From JAZDEY01 sp043808325 [NCBI: Candidatus Eiseniibacteriota bacterium] (lineage in GTDB: Bacteria; Arandabacterota; Arandabacteria; Arandabacterales): a DNA stretch of 57,734 nucleotides. The position numbers and the translations under genes were made by a program. Numbering within the stretch: the first letter of the stretch is position 1; the number at the start of each line of letters is the position of its first letter. Under the pieces are notes generated by a model. That model was not told the DNA's origin. It made no database searches and saw only the letters and a program-made list of their open reading frames with translations. The stretch spans positions 1 through 57,734 of the forward strand of contig JAZDEY010000076.1 in assembly GCA_043808325.1 (NCBI GenBank), read 5' to 3'. Positions 35,388 to 43,856 of this stretch are shown here, in pieces.

Positions 35388-38081
35388 ATGCAACTCGAAC
35401 CGAGAGCCGGTGCAGCAAAGAGCAAGCTTCTTGGTCTTGCTGCTCTCGGGCTGACGGTTTTGCTGGCGGCCTGGGCTTACGTAGCGACGTGCGCCACGTA
35501 TACCCAGGACGTCACCTTCTCCCTGGAAGATCTGCGCTTCTCAAAGGCCGGTGACTATGATCTGGTCTCGCTTGAGGGCGCGAGATGGCTCGCCGAACCA
35601 GGCAAGCCCCGGCTTCCGATGGTACCGATCAGGGTAGCCCTGCCCGCCAACAGCCGTATGGTCAAGCTTTCGATCGTGGCATGTGATAGCGTGGAGGTGG
35701 CCGGAGTCTTCTCGATCGCCCCGTCGCAGCCGCCCCAGCCTCTTTCGGCCGAGCGCCGCGCCGAGTTTGTTCCGCCAGCACCAGAGGTTTATCTGTCGCA
35801 CGGACCCTATCCGCGGCGTCGAGTGGAACTGGTCGGCTCCGGCGAAATCGCGGGTGCCACCCTGTGCGATGTCCTGGTGTATCCGCTGCGGTATTTCCCG
35901 CTGGAGCGCAGGCTCGTTCTCTATAGCCGGCTGAAGTTCAGACTGGAGTACGAAACGGTTGCCGCTTCGCCGGAGGCCAAGAATCCGTCGTCGGACGAAC
36001 TCGATCTTCTGGCAAGACTTACATCAAACCGGACCAGTCCGTGGAGAGCATCCCAGCGAGTGATCAAGGATCATGTTCCGATGGGAGGTGGTGAGACCAA
36101 CTACTTGATCATCACCAACAATGCTCTCAAGGCGTCCTTTGAGCCGTTGGGGGTGTGGAAGACCAGAAAGGGTCTGGCCGGCGAGACGATCACCACGGAG
36201 ACCATAGCCGGCAGCTATCCCGGCAGCGATCTGCAGGAGAAGATCCGCAACTGCATCAAGTACTACCACGTCAACCGCGGCACCGAGTGGGTACTCTTGG
36301 GCGGCAATACCCAGATAATACCCGATAGGAAGGCCTACGTCGCGATCTCAGATAGACCCTATATCCCCTGCGATCTATACTACGGCGACCTTGACGGCAC
36401 CTGGAACGACGATGGGGACCTCTATTGGGGCGAGACGCCCTCCGACAACATAGACATGTATTCTGACGTCTTCATAGGCCGAGCACCTGTGGCCACGCCT
36501 GAAGAAGCTCTGACATTTGTTGAAAAGGTGCTGGCCTATGAAGGCTTTTACGCCCTGCCCACGGATTACCAGATGAGGATGCTCTTCCTGGCAGAGGTCC
36601 TGTGGGGCGATCCCGGTAATCCTTCCGATCCGGACTATACCGATGGCGCGGTGGCCAAGAACCTCGTCGATGATTGGTATGTGCCTGCGGGTTTCTCCAT
36701 CACCAAGCTCTATCAGACCTCGGGGAATCTCAACTACGGTACCGCGATCAGCAATCTAGACCTCGGGATGGGTTTCGTCAACATAAACTGCCACGGTTTC
36801 TATAAGACGATTTCCCTCTATGAGGACTTCCTCGCAAACGATGATTTCGGGATGCTTACCTCTGACGGCAGATACGGGCTGATGTATTCGGCATCGTGCC
36901 TGAGCGGCGGCTTCGACCAGAACGATTGTATCGGAGAGGCCTGGGTCTTGAGCCCCCGGGGTGGCGGCTTCTACATCGGCAACTCGAGGTATGGATGGGG
37001 TACGCCGGGAGAGCCGGGTGACGGGCCGTCGGATCATTACGACCAATCCTTCTTTGAATCGGTCTTTATCACGGGCTTCACCAATCTTGGGAAGGCCCAC
37101 GCAGACGCCAAGCACGAGTACGTAGGCGAGTCGCGGGCCGATCCATACATGCGGTACCTGATGTATGGGCTGAACCTCTTGGGAGACCCCGAGCTCAGCC
37201 TCTGGACCCAGACTCCGCGCACGATGCAGGTGGTCTGTCCGTCGGCCATCGACACAAGTCCCCAGGCATTCGTGGTGAGTGTGACCAGTGCGGGGGCGCC
37301 GCTGGCCGGGGCAAAGGTGTGTCTCTGGAAGTCGGGCCAAGTCTCCAATGAGATCTATGCTGTCGGTGAGAGCGATGGCTCGGGCACGGTGAGTCTGCCG
37401 GTCGATGCCGCCACGGCCGGGACGCTGCTAGTTACGGTAATGCGTCCCAACGTGATACCGTTCGTGGGCCAGGTGGTGGTCTCGGCGGCGCCGCCGCACC
37501 CTGCGCCGCCCGCAGGACTTGCCGTCACTGAGGGGGCGGGGCCTTCGGTCCGACTCGCCTGGTCACCCGTGGCGGACAGTGATCTCACGGCGTACAGGAT
37601 CTACAGGAACACCTCCGCGTCTCCGCAGTTCTATTGCGCGGTCGGCGCTGCCGAGACCACCTACACCGATGGGGTGGTCGTTGCGGGCACAACTTATTAC
37701 TACTGGGTGACCGCCGTGGATGAGCCGGGCGACGAGAGTCCCTTCGCGGAACCCTCCTCGATACCGGTCCAGGGCAATGTAGGCGTTCCCGATCTTGACG
37801 ACCGCGCCCTGCCCGCGATTGCGATCGATCCCAACCCATTCCAGGTCTCGGTGCGCCTGAGCTTTAAGGGCGAGAGGGGAGCGACTGCCGAGGTCGGCAT
37901 CTACGACGTCGATGGGCGGTGTGTCGCGACCCCGGCTATGAGGGAGCAGGTGGGAGGTCGCTGGGATGCCGTGTGGGAGGGTGATGACGAGGCGGGACGC
38001 AGGGTTGCGCCGGGCCTCTACTTCGTCAAGTTTACTTCAGGCACTGCCGTTCATACCCGCAAGATGGCAATGCTCAGATAA
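35388..38081 (+). CDS. Second gingipain-like C25 cysteine peptidase with T9SS tail
   Basis: 897 residues. N-terminal membrane leader (AAKSKLLGLAALGLTVLLAAW) then a pro-region and the C25 catalytic domain. The likely dyad is His469 in NINCHGF and Cys504 in YSASCLSGGF, again 35 residues apart. A fibronectin-III module (PAGLAVTEGAGPSVRLAWSPV near 705-790) and a T9SS type A tail (IDPNPFQVSVRLSF...RVAPGLYFVKF...RKMAMLR) end it. It shares block order with the C25 gene at 9045 (GTWNDDGDxxWGE in both) but lacks its extra Ig domains. A secreted protein-degrading enzyme is the best guess. Confidence 0.9.
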   Translation: MQLEPRAGAAKSKLLGLAALGLTVLLAAWAYVATCATYTQDVTFSLEDLRFSKAGDYDLVSLEGARWLAEPGKPRLPMVPIRVALPANSRMVKLSIVACDSVEVAGVFSIAPSQPPQPLSAERRAEFVPPAPEVYLSHGPYPRRRVELVGSGEIAGATLCDVLVYPLRYFPLERRLVLYSRLKFRLEYETVAASPEAKNPSSDELDLLARLTSNRTSPWRASQRVIKDHVPMGGGETNYLIITNNALKASFEPLGVWKTRKGLAGETITTETIAGSYPGSDLQEKIRNCIKYYHVNRGTEWVLLGGNTQIIPDRKAYVAISDRPYIPCDLYYGDLDGTWNDDGDLYWGETPSDNIDMYSDVFIGRAPVATPEEALTFVEKVLAYEGFYALPTDYQMRMLFLAEVLWGDPGNPSDPDYTDGAVAKNLVDDWYVPAGFSITKLYQTSGNLNYGTAISNLDLGMGFVNINCHGFYKTISLYEDFLANDDFGMLTSDGRYGLMYSASCLSGGFDQNDCIGEAWVLSPRGGGFYIGNSRYGWGTPGEPGDGPSDHYDQSFFESVFITGFTNLGKAHADAKHEYVGESRADPYMRYLMYGLNLLGDPELSLWTQTPRTMQVVCPSAIDTSPQAFVVSVTSAGAPLAGAKVCLWKSGQVSNEIYAVGESDGSGTVSLPVDAATAGTLLVTVMRPNVIPFVGQVVVSAAPPHPAPPAGLAVTEGAGPSVRLAWSPVADSDLTAYRIYRNTSASPQFYCAVGAAETTYTDGVVVAGTTYYYWVTAVDEPGDESPFAEPSSIPVQGNVGVPDLDDRALPAIAIDPNPFQVSVRLSFKGERGATAEVGIYDVDGRCVATPAMREQVGGRWDAVWEGDDEAGRRVAPGLYFVKFTSGTAVHTRKMAMLR

Positions 38082-38116
38082 CCGGGGATAGATGGGGATA
38101 GCGGGGGGCGGCGTGG

Positions 38117-38884
38117 CTACCTGAGCTTCAGAATCTTCTCAGTGATCACGGCTCGGTCCGTTTCAAACCTCACAAAGTATATGCCGGGAGCAGTGGCCTG
38201 GCCGTTGCGCGATTTGCCGTCCCACACGAGCGTCTGAAGGCCACCCTCGACTACGCCGTCGGCGAGGGCGCCCACGAGCCGGCCTTCAACCGAGAATACC
38301 TGGAGGCGCGCCGGTCCCCTATCAGGAACGAAGAAGGTTATCCTGACATTCTGGGTGAAGGGATTGGGAACAGTGGAGACGATGCCCGGCTTAAGGTCAA
38401 TCCCCGAGGAGGCCTCCTCCTCCGCGATGAGCTGACCGGTGCCTGCGACCAGCGTAAACCTGCGGCTCCGCTCAAGGTCGAAGCTATAAGGCAATGAACT
38501 CGGGTCGAGCCTCAGGCCGGCATCGGGGTCGTAGAGGAAAACGTGCCAGCCCTGCGGGAGCTCCTCCATGGGCGTGATACTGAGTGATGGGTGCGCGCGG
38601 CCCGAAGCCCGGACCAGGAATTCCCAGGCGGCCCCATCGCCGGTTGAGTGCCTAATGTCGGACATATAGGTGCCTGAGTGGCGTCCCCAAGCCTGCCTGT
38701 CGAATGCCACGCTCAGGTAGTCGCCGAGAAACACGTAGGTCAATTCCACAAGGTTCTTTCGTTCCTCGGGGCTGGCCTGGGCTATACGCACGTTTCTGAC
38801 GATGTGGATGAGACCGACATCCGCACGGCAGACCGCGAGACAAGAAGGACAGTGGTCAACATCGATGCGGGGCAGCTGCTGGTC
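38117..38884 (-). pseudogene. Beheaded T9SS-cargo gene fragment
   Basis: The frame is open from just after a TGA at 38885-38887 to 38117, about 255 codons, yet the only ordinary start codon near the left side is a GTG at 38791 with no ribosome site. The codons before it still read as protein, with CPSC and LAVC in the upstream part (about IDVDHCPSCLAVCRADVG). The product has no signal peptide, but its C-terminal part is a good T9SS type A tail (VPNPFTQNVRITFFV...TAPGIYFVRF...EKILKLR). A T9SS cargo must be exported, so this is probably a 5'-truncated remnant. Upstream, within 30 bases, the glycogen debranching gene ends. Confidence 0.65.
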
Positions 38885-38916
38885 TCAATAAGGTTCTAAG
38901 GCTCTAAGGATCGGCC

Positions 38917-40956
38917 TTAGCGCTGGCGGGGCTTGCTTCCGGTCTTCTCGCTCTCACGCTGGCCGGGATGAGGGTCAGCGGCCAGTTCCTCGCTTATTAC
39001 TCTCAGGATCTCACCAACGCTCCAGGCCTGGGCGATGCAGCCGCGCGGCTTGTGGGGCGGATCGCCGTCAAAGATCTCCGAAATCTGACCCAGGCCGGCA
39101 TCGCTTAAGTGAGCCAGGATTGGCTCGAGCAACCTCCGGCAGTACGCGAGGGTCTGACGTGAACGCCCATGTGCCCTCAGGTAAGCGGTCATGTAAGGTC
39201 CTAAGAGCCAAGGCCAGACGGTTCCCTGGTGGTAGGCGTTGTCTCGGGCCTCGAGATCTCCTTGGTATGCGCCTCTGTACCGAGAGTCATTCGGTGAAAG
39301 CGTGCGCAAACCGAAAGGTGTCAGCAGCTCCCGCTCAACGACATCAACCACCGATTTCCACCTGGACGGATCGAGAACGGGGTAAGTCAGGCTGATTGCG
39401 ATCACCTGATTGGGCCTGACGGAATCATCCTTGTGGGATCCGTTCAGGTAATCGTAAAGGCAGTCTCGCTCGGCGTTCCAGAACCTCCGGTTGAAAGCCT
39501 CGAAGGTCTTAGTCGCCATCTCATCGAAACGACGTTCCTCGGCGAGGCCCCCGAAATCGGCGCAGAAGTCTGCCATGATTCTCAGCGCATTGTACCAGAG
39601 AGCGTTGATCTCGACGGGCTTTCCGATTCTTGCGGTTATAACCTTGTTTCCTATCTTGGCGTCCATCCAGGTGAGCTGCACGCCCTCGACGCCGCCCGCG
39701 ATGAGGCCGTCTTCGTCGAGCTTTATGCCGTAGAGCGTGCCTTTGATATGCGCCGAAATCGCGTCCCTGAGACCGGGCAGAATCGCGGTGACGGATTCGC
39801 CGTCACCGGTGGCAGCGTAGTACTTCCTTACGGCCTCGAAGAGCCAGAGGGTGGCATCAAGGGTGTTGTATTCGGTATCTCGAGAGAAATCCGGGAAGAG
39901 ATTCGGGATCAGGCCGTAGTTCATACTTGCGACATAGGTGTTCAAGATCCGCTTGGCGTCTTCAAATCTTCCACTGGCGAGTGCGAGCCCCGGAAGACTG
40001 ATCATCGTATCCCTGCCCCAGTCGGTAAACCAGGGATAACCGGCGATCACCGAGCGGCCTTTTTCCCCGCGCCTTACGACAAATGCATCCGCAGCCGCCA
40101 GGAGATGTCTGCCCAATCTGTGGCCGGCTACAGACGCGGCCGCGCCTCCGGCGACAAGTGCTGCCCGCCTCTCGGTCTCCAATCTCTTGAGATCAGAATC
40201 GGCGGCCACCGTCTCGGAGGTTGAAAAGGCAAGACACAGGGGATCGTCCTTCCGGCACGAGAAGGTCACGGTGCCGGGCGAGTAAAGATCCTCATTCGAC
40301 GGATAGCCGCTTTCCTTTTCCCTGCGGTAATGATGATTGCGGTACCAGTACCCTGCCTCCTGGAATATCCCTTTGCCAAAGGCGATGTTAAGCGCAGGGA
40401 GATGGCTGTATGGCTTGATCTTGACGAGGCCCGGAGTGGCCCCCACGGTCCTGTCGAAATCCCGGGTCTCCTTGGCGAGGCCGTGGTGATCCCTGAAAGC
40501 GACGATCGGCCTCACTTCGAGTCCGACCTGCTCTCTCTTGGGCCCGCCGGGCAAAGATTCGATCGAATAGACGATGCAGGTTGTGTTCTCTCCATGGACC
40601 ATGAAGATCGACTTGTGGAGCTTCACACCATTGACGACATATGTGAACGTGGGCAAAGGATCCAGCGTGACTTCGTCAAGATACCGGAAACCGTCGGGGT
40701 AGATAGTGTCTTCATATTCACTTGCCCCGAGCTCGAACCGCGATTCGCCAAGGAGCAGGGTTTCCTCGACCCGACTGACAAGCAGCACTCTATCGACGGG
40801 AGGCTTGAGCGCCGCTACCAAGAGCCCGTGGTACTTGCGGGTATTTATCCCGAGGACCGTGGAGGAGGCATAGCCGCCGAGACCATTGGTGACAAGCCAT
40901 TCACGATCCAGTGCGGGCTCGAAGTCCTGGAGGTCCTTCCGGCCGATCCTTATCAT
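38917..40956 (-). CDS. Glycogen debranching enzyme (amylo-alpha-1,6-glucosidase type)
   Basis: About 679 residues from ATG 40956, 2 bases after the stop of the previous gene; the longer reading overlaps that gene by 67 bases. The N-terminal GDE domain opens with EWLVTNGLGGYASSTVLGINTRKYHGLLVAAL, typical of archaeal/bacterial debranchers. The (alpha/alpha)6 catalytic part has YPWFTDWGRDTMISLPGL and, near the end, NAYHQGTVWPWLLGPY. It hydrolyses alpha-1,6 branches in glycogen in the cytosol. No other glycogen gene is present nearby. Confidence 0.93.
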   Translation of the reverse strand: MIRIGRKDLQDFEPALDREWLVTNGLGGYASSTVLGINTRKYHGLLVAALKPPVDRVLLVSRVEETLLLGESRFELGASEYEDTIYPDGFRYLDEVTLDPLPTFTYVVNGVKLHKSIFMVHGENTTCIVYSIESLPGGPKREQVGLEVRPIVAFRDHHGLAKETRDFDRTVGATPGLVKIKPYSHLPALNIAFGKGIFQEAGYWYRNHHYRREKESGYPSNEDLYSPGTVTFSCRKDDPLCLAFSTSETVAADSDLKRLETERRAALVAGGAAASVAGHRLGRHLLAAADAFVVRRGEKGRSVIAGYPWFTDWGRDTMISLPGLALASGRFEDAKRILNTYVASMNYGLIPNLFPDFSRDTEYNTLDATLWLFEAVRKYYAATGDGESVTAILPGLRDAISAHIKGTLYGIKLDEDGLIAGGVEGVQLTWMDAKIGNKVITARIGKPVEINALWYNALRIMADFCADFGGLAEERRFDEMATKTFEAFNRRFWNAERDCLYDYLNGSHKDDSVRPNQVIAISLTYPVLDPSRWKSVVDVVERELLTPFGLRTLSPNDSRYRGAYQGDLEARDNAYHQGTVWPWLLGPYMTAYLRAHGRSRQTLAYCRRLLEPILAHLSDAGLGQISEIFDGDPPHKPRGCIAQAWSVGEILRVISEELAADPHPGQRESEKTGSKPRQR

Positions 40957-40958
40957 GC

Positions 40959-41603
40959 TTAAGGTTGGCCCTCGAGAACGACCAAGAACCGGGTTATTCT
41001 GCTGGCTTCCTCCGGACTTATCCACGTCACGTCCTTCTGGCGCATGGCCTCAACGGTTTGTTGCCATTGTTCCGGAGTTTTCCTTGCGGAGATGGGTTTA
41101 TCAAGCCTGTGGCACTTGGAGCATTTGACAACAAGGAGTTCCTTTTCAAACGAGAGGTCCTCGCCCATACGAGTCTGGATGGCGCCCGGCACCTTTCCCA
41201 CCGCCCTCACCAGGTAGAAGGCGCTCGACGTCGCGAAGATGAGGAACACTACGGCGAAAAGCATGCTCCCCAGTGTAAACAACCTGTTCCTGAGCTCGGG
41301 GTACTTCTGGACTATAAGGACTTTGAGCACAACAAGGGGTATGAACAGGGCGGCGAACATGAAGTGGACTGCGCCGCGCGGACTCAGGTCTCCGGCCTGG
41401 CGCACGTCGATCACTATGCACATAACTGCAACGACGATATAGAGGATTACCGCGAGTCCCCCCGCCGATTTATGGACAATCCTCAGGGTCTTGGCATGGG
41501 GTGAATTGGGCGCTCCGAGCAGATGCAACATCGAGACTAAGGCTAGACTTCCAAACGCGAAGAACAGGGTTCCGATCAAGACCTTGACACCGATTATGGA
41601 CAT
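40959..41603 (-). CDS. Membrane protein with C-terminal c-type heme motif
   Basis: 214 residues. About four to five membrane helices in residues 1-145 (VLIGTLFFAFGSLALVSMLHLL; GGLAVILYIVVAVMCIVIDV; FMFAALFIPLVVLKVLIV; LGSMLFAVVFLIFATSSAFYLV). The soluble tail contains CSKCH with Cys161, Cys164 and His165, a c-type heme attachment site, then a short helical cytochrome-like segment (TPEQWQQTVEAMRQKD...EEASRITRFLVVL). The helices hold His residues that could bind b-type heme. Probable electron carrier facing the periplasm. Last of a run of membrane genes; its neighbours are uncharacterised. Confidence 0.82.
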   Translation of the reverse strand: MSIIGVKVLIGTLFFAFGSLALVSMLHLLGAPNSPHAKTLRIVHKSAGGLAVILYIVVAVMCIVIDVRQAGDLSPRGAVHFMFAALFIPLVVLKVLIVQKYPELRNRLFTLGSMLFAVVFLIFATSSAFYLVRAVGKVPGAIQTRMGEDLSFEKELLVVKCSKCHRLDKPISARKTPEQWQQTVEAMRQKDVTWISPEEASRITRFLVVLEGQP

Positions 41604-41665
41604 TCGACACTCCTGCTACGGCGCTGAGGTTAACAGGAGCAGTAGCCCCTGTCAAGGGACACCTG

Positions 41666-41728
41666 AAAATAGGGACACACCCCATTTTTCCTGAAGGCAC
41701 GAGACTAATTGGGGTGTGTCCCTATTTT
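41666..41728. repeat. REP-like perfect 19-bp inverted repeat
   Basis: AAAATAGGGACACACCCCA (41666-41684) and its exact complement at 41710-41728, separated by 25 bases. This GGGACACACCCC / GGGGTGTGTCCC type is known from dispersed REP-like palindromes mobilised by RAYT transposases in many bacteria. The right arm overlaps the end of the 208-residue membrane gene; the TAG stop (minus strand) lies inside it. Only one copy is in the window, and no transposase is present. Confidence 0.75.
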
Positions 41729-42348
41729 ATGACGTGGAACCAATCGGCCAAGATGAACTGGAAGCGTCCGATAAGGAGGCTGATCCGCCCCATCACGTTA
41801 TAGCCGAAGGTGGCCCCGAAGCCGATCATGAGAAAGGTAATACCTATTCTCGATATGCCCCGGAGGGTTCCTTTGTGCTCGGCGGAGAAATAGAAGTATA
41901 TCAACGTGGTGACCACGCCAACCAGGAGCACGGTGAGCGAAATGGCTTGCCTTATAGAGACGGCGGTCGGGTCGAACATGGTGCTTTCGGCCTGCTGCAT
42001 GATTCTTACCTGGATGTATGAGGGGATCACATAGCCCGCCCAGGCGGCGACATAAAAGGCCACGGGATACCTCGAAATCCATTCGGTCCTACGCCACAGC
42101 CGCGTGAACATCATAAGGCCGAGGATGCCGCCGATAAGAAGCAGGTACTGGTGGTTGTGGAACACCGGAACGTACAGTTTCTTGTAGCTGGCCGAGAAGA
42201 AATACTGCACAAGGTAGTACCCCGCCGAGACTCCAACCAGCAGATGCTCGGCAAATTTGAAGAAATGGTTATCCCTGTAAAGGAAAGAGAAAATGGCCAG
42301 CGTCAGTATCCCCGCCACCCAGATTCCAGGATCGCTCGTCAGGCTCAT
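41722..42348 (-). CDS. Six-helix membrane protein of unknown function
   Basis: 208 residues, hydrophobic, about six helices. Conserved-looking charged/aromatic spots: YRDNHFFKFAEHLLVGVSAGYYLVQYFF near 24-50 and HNHQYLLLIGGI near 65. The ending DWFHVIK stops at a TAG supplied by the REP-like palindrome, so the C terminus may have been altered. The start overlaps the end of the upstream 282-residue gene by 4 bases. Resembles the six-helix protein two genes upstream in size and layout. No family recognised. Confidence 0.72.
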   Translation of the reverse strand: MSLTSDPGIWVAGILTLAIFSFLYRDNHFFKFAEHLLVGVSAGYYLVQYFFSASYKKLYVPVFHNHQYLLLIGGILGLMMFTRLWRRTEWISRYPVAFYVAAWAGYVIPSYIQVRIMQQAESTMFDPTAVSIRQAISLTVLLVGVVTTLIYFYFSAEHKGTLRGISRIGITFLMIGFGATFGYNVMGRISLLIGRFQFILADWFHVIK

Positions 42349-43193
42349 TTGCCGGTTCCTTTTGCCAGTGCGAGATGCTTTGCCCGGCGGGCCATGAAGA
42401 ACCCGATATTTCCAACGATGATGAAGAGCACCATCAAGCCATGAGCTATCGACTGGGCGTCCATGCCCTTCGCGGCCATGCCGGGCTTGGCGATCAGGGC
42501 TTCATACTCCGCTGCGCCCTTGAGGCCGCCCAGAAACCCCAGGATCTGCCGTGCCTGATAGTAGGGATAGATCGATATGGCCTGAATCGCCGTGTTTCCC
42601 GATATCACCTTGACGCCATATCGGCCGCCCGCCCAGATAGCCCAGTATTCCGAGACGGCGCTGCCCGAGATGGATACGACCAATCGTATGTCCCTGTAGG
42701 TCTCCACGCGCTGCATCAGCGGGATTTCATTTGTGTTTCTGCCGTGCTGATCGGTGGGGTAAGTCGCCTTGAAGCTCTCGCCGAGCCTTAAGATGGTACC
42801 CGACCAGTCCGGGTTATAGCCCAGGAACACATAGTCTTCCCCGTAGGTCTTGCCGTATGCCCGTGCAGCCTCAGCAAGGATTCTCTCGGCAATTCCGGTC
42901 CCGCCGGCGTAGGTGGTAAGAGCGACCACCTTGAGGTCCTTGGAGAAGGCATGCTTCATCACCGCCACCGCCATGGGATCGACCTCGGCCATCACGTCGC
43001 CCTCGTAGTCGATGCTCAAGAGGATAATGTCGCCTGCCTTGAGAGCATCCATCTCCCGGTGGAAACTCCGGGTCTCTTCCGATATCTGAACAGGGAAGCC
43101 AAGCGGTCTCAAGAGCGGGATTGCAACCGCAAGCCCGATCGAAAGGAAGATGATCCTCCGGTCGATCGACATCATGCGGTCGTAAAAGGCCAC
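42345..43193 (-). CDS. Membrane-anchored alpha/beta protein of unknown function
   Basis: 282 residues. One membrane helix near the N terminus (RIIFLSIGLAVAIPLLRPLGF), a soluble domain of about 200 residues, and a second helix near 250 (GLMVLFIIVGNIGFFMARR). The soluble domain alternates strands and helices (DIILLSIDYEGDVMAEVDP; LKVVALTTYAGGTGIAERILAEAARAYG; IRLVVSISGSAVSEYW), like a Rossmann-type or periplasmic-binding fold. No catalytic motif known to me. Part of the uncharacterised membrane module. Confidence 0.75.
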   Translation of the reverse strand: MAFYDRMMSIDRRIIFLSIGLAVAIPLLRPLGFPVQISEETRSFHREMDALKAGDIILLSIDYEGDVMAEVDPMAVAVMKHAFSKDLKVVALTTYAGGTGIAERILAEAARAYGKTYGEDYVFLGYNPDWSGTILRLGESFKATYPTDQHGRNTNEIPLMQRVETYRDIRLVVSISGSAVSEYWAIWAGGRYGVKVISGNTAIQAISIYPYYQARQILGFLGGLKGAAEYEALIAKPGMAAKGMDAQSIAHGLMVLFIIVGNIGFFMARRAKHLALAKGTGK

Positions 43194-43205
43194 GCTCCTG
43201 CCTCC

Positions 43206-43847
43206 TCAGTCGGTCTTTCCCAAGTAAGTCCGCTCTATGCCCAGCACGATCTTGATTGCGGTGGCCGTCATCCCAAGCCCCACGCCGATCATGATGCCCC
43301 GCTTGGCAGCAAGGTTGGGGACGTTCAAGACCCAGTCGGATACCTGCACCAGTGAAATGTGGTGGCCGAAGACGGTGCCTGCAATGTAGGCGCCCAGGGG
43401 CACCCGGCCCAGCATCACCAAGCAGCCGGCAACCAGGAGCAACGTCGCATGGAAGGTGCGCGCGCGGAACGCGCGGTATGATGCCGAGGCCACATAGAAG
43501 GCCAGCAGGGAGAACATGGTGGACTGCATCGGGACCTGGACATAATCGAAGAGCCAGGGATAGGGTCCGGTCGCGGTTTTCCAGATGGCGGCCGCCCCGA
43601 TCGTTATCACCAGCCCCGCCAGGGCCACATAGCTGTACTGCCAGTTCTCCTGCTTTCGCTCGATCTTCTTGGCGTGGTAGCGTATAAGGCTCCACGTGCC
43701 CAGAATGTAAGTGAAACCGAGCACCACCTGCTTCCAGTCGAGAAACAGATTATAGATATTGAGGAACTGAGGATTGGGCGTGAAGAACTGGACCAGCATC
43801 AGCATGCCCACGATGAAGGCAACTACTATCGGGCCCTGTTGTTTCAC
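43206..43847 (-). CDS. Six-helix membrane protein of unknown function
   Basis: 213 residues. About six helices, with the Pro/aromatic-rich PYPWLFDYVQVPMQSTMFSLLAFYVASASYRAFRAR between them. C-terminal KRGIMIGVGLGMTATAIKIVLGIERTYLG resembles the ending of the other six-helix gene (IGITFLMIGFGATFGYNVMGRISLLIG), so the two may be distant paralogues. It is 9 bases downstream of the 430-residue gene and 12 bases upstream of the 282-residue gene. Family not recognised. Confidence 0.75.
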   Translation of the reverse strand: MKQQGPIVVAFIVGMLMLVQFFTPNPQFLNIYNLFLDWKQVVLGFTYILGTWSLIRYHAKKIERKQENWQYSYVALAGLVITIGAAAIWKTATGPYPWLFDYVQVPMQSTMFSLLAFYVASASYRAFRARTFHATLLLVAGCLVMLGRVPLGAYIAGTVFGHHISLVQVSDWVLNVPNLAAKRGIMIGVGLGMTATAIKIVLGIERTYLGKTD

Positions 43848-43856
43848 TCGACGCTC

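Noticed and set aside
41666-41728. Rho-independent terminator reading of the palindrome
   Set aside because: The T run at the ends fits, but the perfect 19-bp arms and the known GGGACACACCCC sequence type fit a REP-like element better; it may still act as a terminator.
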